Origin: an uncultured Clostridia bacterium
GTDB lineage: Bacteria > Bacillota > Clostridia > Oscillospirales > Acutalibacteraceae
DNA length: 7,823 nt
Assembly (NCBI GenBank): GCA_937897215.1
Contig: CALCBQ010000014.1
Location: forward strand, 1 to 7,823
Direction: 5' to 3'
Shown here: piece by piece, positions 5,948 through 7,823 of the stretch
Numbering within the stretch: the stretch's first letter is position 1
Layout of the letters: every line of letters begins with the position of its first letter
Notes under the pieces: model-generated
What the model saw: only the letters and a program-made list of their open reading frames with translations
What the model was told of the DNA's origin: nothing
Database searches by the model: none
Position numbers and translations under genes: made by a program

Positions 5948-5974
5948 AAGGAGTCCACGCAGAGTGGACTCCTT
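5948..5974 (-). terminator. Hairpin terminator after the AlaX gene
   Basis: An 11-bp perfect stem, AAGGAGTCCAC (5948-5958) with GTGGACTCCTT (5964-5974), loop GCAGA. It lies 10 nt past the AlaX stop. Leftward, only TTTCTAATT follows, so the T run is short; the stem is strong. The hairpin ends 15 bp before the -35 of the next leftward promoter. Confidence 0.7.
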
Positions 5975-5984
5975 GATTTTGCTG

Positions 5985-7130
5985 TTATTTTTCAATAAAA
6001 CTCAATATTTCTTCTTTTGTAGCAACGATTTTGCCTTGAGCGTAGGTGTCGCGTCCGCCACCTTTACCATTAAAGGTTTTATTTAAGTTTTGCACTAATT
6101 CACGAACACTATTTTCTTTACTTGAAACAACATAAATATAATTATTTTCGTCTGTATTTGAGAAAAGATAACAATACTCATGCTCTTCAATTAAAGTGTT
6201 TGAGCAGTTGCGAAGTTCGTCATAAGATGCACCGTCAATGAATACGCAAGCTTTATTGTCTTTAATATGCTTTTCCATTTTAAGCATTGCAAGTTCGCCT
6301 GAAAGTTTCTTGTTTTCAGCACGAACACTTGAGAGTTCTGCCTGTATTCTTTCAACTGCCACAGGAGTTTCAAATCGTTTTGCAGAAAGCATATTCATAA
6401 TCTGCTTGTTTGCATTATGAACATTAATATAATCGTTAAGTGCCAATGCGCCACAAAGCATTTCAATACGAGTACCTTTTTTATACGGAATATAGCTTAC
6501 AATTTTTATAATTCCAACTTCGCCTGTACGCGCTACATGAGGTGCACAACAAGCACAAAGGTCAGTATCTTCAATTTCAATAAGACGAACACCCTCGGTA
6601 ATATCAAGTTTGCTACGGTAATCATAATCCGGCAATTCTTCAGCAGTTGGGTAAATTGCTTTAATTGATTTGTTGCCATAAATGGCCTGATTTGCTTTAA
6701 TTTCAACTTCACGAATTTGCTCGTCATTAAGTGGTCCGTCAACGTCAAAAGTAACAAGAGTGTCGTTCATATGAAAGCCCACATTATTATAGCCGAATGT
6801 TCTGTGAATTACACCTGAAACAATATGCTCGCCTGTGTGATTCTGCATACGAGAAAAACGAGTATCCCAATCGATTTCACATTCAACTGTTGCACCAATT
6901 TCAAGTGATTTTTCTAATTTATGATATATAATATCGTCTTTAATCTGCACATCAAGGACTTCTGTACCATTGATTACACCCTTGTCGGCATCTTGTCCGC
7001 CACCCTCGGGAAAGAATGCAGTTTTATCTAATACCACAAGAAATCCACCATCAGTTTCACTACAAGAAACAACAGTGGCAGAAAACTCCTTTATATATGA
7101 ATCATTTTCGTATAATTTTATTGTGTGCAT
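5985..7130 (-). CDS. Long-type AlaX: alanyl-tRNA editing protein with DHHA1 domain
   Basis: A free-standing homologue of the editing half of alanyl-tRNA synthetase, expected to hydrolyse Ser (or Gly) mischarged on tRNA-Ala. It is 381 residues from the chosen start, the size of AlaX proteins that keep the C-terminal DHHA1 domain. A beta-barrel part carries FPEGGGQ (40-46). The zinc and catalytic motif HTGEH is at 98-102 (HxxxH) and CCAPH at 194-198 (CxxxH), so all four metal ligands are present. A coiled region (about 240-290) leads to DHHA1 with GKGGGRDTYAQG (355-366). No aminoacylation domain precedes it. I use ATG 7130 because GAGGTG (7141-7136) stands 5 nt upstream; upstream in-frame ATGs, up to 7187, would read through the preceding terminator and have no ribosome site. 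It is a single-gene unit with its own terminator. Confidence 0.92.
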   Translation of the reverse strand: MHTIKLYENDSYIKEFSATVVSCSETDGGFLVVLDKTAFFPEGGGQDADKGVINGTEVLDVQIKDDIIYHKLEKSLEIGATVECEIDWDTRFSRMQNHTGEHIVSGVIHRTFGYNNVGFHMNDTLVTFDVDGPLNDEQIREVEIKANQAIYGNKSIKAIYPTAEELPDYDYRSKLDITEGVRLIEIEDTDLCACCAPHVARTGEVGIIKIVSYIPYKKGTRIEMLCGALALNDYINVHNANKQIMNMLSAKRFETPVAVERIQAELSSVRAENKKLSGELAMLKMEKHIKDNKACVFIDGASYDELRNCSNTLIEEHEYCYLFSNTDENNYIYVVSSKENSVRELVQNLNKTFNGKGGGRDTYAQGKIVATKEEILSFIEK

Positions 7131-7148
7131 AACAACACCTCGTAAATA

Positions 7149-7187
7149 TGATAAATACATTTTATCAAAAAAATATGGCAGGAGCAA
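7149..7187 (-). promoter_or_regulatory. Candidate alaX promoter overlapped by a 19-bp palindrome
   Basis: Leftward TTGCTC (7187-7182), 17 bp, TAAAAT (7164-7159), with a TGn extension directly before the -10. The -35 lies inside the loop of the preceding terminator. The -10 is covered by an inverted repeat, TGATAAA (7149-7155), N5, TTTATCA (7161-7167), suggesting an operator. The palindrome is certain; the promoter and operator roles are inferred. Confidence 0.45.
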
Positions 7188-7199
7188 CCCCCTGCCATA
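7167..7199 (-). terminator. Terminator of the small membrane-protein gene
   Basis: Leftward TATGGCAGG (7199-7191) pairs with CCTGCCATA (7182-7174) around an 8-nt loop, followed by seven T (7173-7167). It begins 17 nt after the stop of the 131-residue membrane protein and ends before the alaX ribosome site. Confidence 0.9.
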
Positions 7200-7215
7200 A
7201 ATTGCATTTGAATTT

Positions 7216-7611
7216 TTAGAAAATACAAGCCACTACATCTTCCAAAGCAGCGGCACCTTCGCTAGGTCCAAACATAGTTCCACCATCAGTTGTAGCAATT
7301 GAAAGTATTATTGCAACAATTCCCACAACAAGACAAATTGCAAGAATAATAAGTACAATTACAAACATTGCTGCTGAAAGTTTAAGAATACTGTGACTTA
7401 TTTTTGCCTTATTGTCATAAGGTGTAAGGTTTACAAGACATCCTAAAATAAAGCCAAGACCAGGAATAAAGAATGCTGTAAGTTTCATTAAGAACGATAC
7501 CATTACAGGCATATTAAAAGGTTGCTTGACAGGATTATTATACACCGGATAAACAGGTGGTGCTTCATAAGTTACCTGAGCGTTTTCATTTGATTGATAA
7601 TTATTTTCCAT
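7216..7611 (-). CDS. Small membrane protein of unknown function
   Basis: A 131-residue protein I do not recognise. It has an Asn/Tyr/Pro-rich soluble N-terminus (1-34: ENNYQSNENAQ, then PPVYPVYNNP) and two hydrophobic segments. The first (about 35-61) contains FFIPGLGFILGCLVNLTPYD; the second is a long helix (about 77-106). A short Gly/Ala-rich tail ends in VVACIF. A tyrosine/proline-rich head followed by two helices is common among small uncharacterised Firmicutes membrane proteins, but this does not define a role. The start ATG 7611 has the ribosome site AAAAGGGGGA (7627-7618), and its first 13 nt with adjoining TTT match those before the XRE-membrane gene. It forms its own unit, with promoter 7641-7669 and terminator 7167-7199. 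Confidence 0.8.
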   Translation of the reverse strand: MENNYQSNENAQVTYEAPPVYPVYNNPVKQPFNMPVMVSFLMKLTAFFIPGLGFILGCLVNLTPYDNKAKISHSILKLSAAMFVIVLIILAICLVVGIVAIILSIATTDGGTMFGPSEGAAALEDVVACIF

Positions 7612-7640
7612 TTCAAATCCCCCTTTTATTTGGTAATTTC

Positions 7641-7669
7641 ATTATACTACACCGTTTTACAAAATTCAA
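7641..7669 (-). promoter_or_regulatory. Promoter of the small membrane-protein gene
   Basis: Leftward TTGAAT (7669-7664), 17 bp spacer, TATAAT (7646-7641); the -10 is perfect and the -35 matches at 4 of 6 positions. The -10 ends 29 bp before the ATG at 7611. It directly follows the aldolase terminator. Confidence 0.75.
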
Positions 7670-7673
7670 CAAT

Positions 7674-7704
7674 AAAAAAGAGGGGCGCCGAGTCGGCGTC
7701 CCCT
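7674..7704 (-). terminator. Terminator of the aldolase gene
   Basis: Leftward AGGGG (7704-7700, with one bulged base at 7699) and CGCCG (7698-7694) pair with CGGCG (7690-7686) and CCCCT (7685-7681), loop ACT. After one C, six T follow (7679-7674). This GC-rich stem lies 22 nt past the aldolase stop. Confidence 0.85.
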
Positions 7705-7726
7705 ACATTACAATATCAATTTTCAA

Positions 7727-7823
7727 TTAAGCTTTGTTAGCTGAGCCGAAGAGTTCAATCTTTTCACGAACTGTTTCTTTGATTGCTTCTACACCAGGAG
7801 CTAAAAGTTTTCTTGGGTCAAAG
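7727..7823 (-). CDS. fba: Class II fructose-bisphosphate aldolase, C-terminal end (partial, enters from the right edge)
   Basis: The reverse strand carries the last 31 codons of a gene, beginning FDPRKLLAPGVEAIKETV and ending REKIELFGSANKA before TAA (7729-7727). The FDPRK..L.P...AIKETV..KI..FGSA.KA pattern is the characteristic C-terminus of class II (zinc-dependent) fructose-1,6-bisphosphate aldolases, the glycolytic enzyme that cleaves fructose-1,6-bisphosphate to dihydroxyacetone phosphate and glyceraldehyde-3-phosphate. The catalytic and zinc residues are outside the window, so the assignment rests on the tail alone; another ketose-bisphosphate aldolase of the same superfamily is possible. 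A strong terminator follows. Confidence 0.8.
   Translation of the reverse strand, partial: FDPRKLLAPGVEAIKETVREKIELFGSANKA

Noticed and set aside
7131..7187. N-terminal extension of AlaX from ATG 7187
   Set aside because: The extra 19 residues would be encoded by the preceding terminator and promoter region and do not resemble the family; MHTIKLYEND is the normal beginning.

Overview
The window looks like chromosomal DNA from a low-GC Gram-positive bacterium, most likely a gut-type Clostridia member (Ruminococcaceae/Oscillospirales-like). This rests on AT-rich DNA, strong purine-rich Shine-Dalgarno sites, consensus sigma-A style promoters, intrinsic terminators and the protein styles. The genus is an inference; no rRNA or other marker is present.

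Layout, left to right. (1) The 5' part of polA (DNA polymerase I, 5'-3' exonuclease domain) runs leftward off the edge from 535. (2) Divergent from it, a perfect TTGACA-N17-TATAAT promoter (651-679) drives a transcript that starts with a 28-codon ORF (730-816). An intrinsic terminator (846-869) follows, and then a tandem pair of overlapping ABC exporter half-transporter genes (889-2715 and 2708-4507). (3) An array of three tiny hairpins separated by the constant linker GCTAAAT lies directly on the stop codon of the second transporter, followed by a strong terminator. (4) A 72-residue XRE-type regulator (4767-4985) sits behind direct repeats and is closed by a second terminator with the same stem sequence. 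(5) Five leftward transcription units follow, most with their own promoter and terminator: an XRE regulator with a membrane domain (5041-5880), a long-type AlaX alanyl-tRNA editing protein (5985-7130), a small two-helix membrane protein of unknown role (7216-7611), and the last 31 codons of a class II fructose-bisphosphate aldolase (7727 to the right edge).

The most interesting element is the leader of the ABC operon. The Shine-Dalgarno region of the small ORF (718-727), codons 17-20 of the same ORF (780-789), the left terminator arm (848-854) and the right terminator arm (857-863) form a chain of mutually exclusive pairings 1:2, 2:3 and 3:4. This is the layout expected for ribosome-mediated transcription attenuation, known for multidrug ABC exporters such as B. 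subtilis bmrB-bmrCD. The inferred model is that a ribosome slowed early in the leader ORF, for example by an antibiotic, keeps segment 1 occupied and lets 2:3 form, so transcription reads into the exporter genes. The alternative is that the short peptide, which ends in Cys-Ser-Cys-Glu, is itself a product exported by the pair.

The rest is mostly housekeeping. polA, alaX and the aldolase have no evident functional link to the exporter, so the accessory part is about 651-5016, perhaps extending to 5932 with the membrane-linked XRE regulator.
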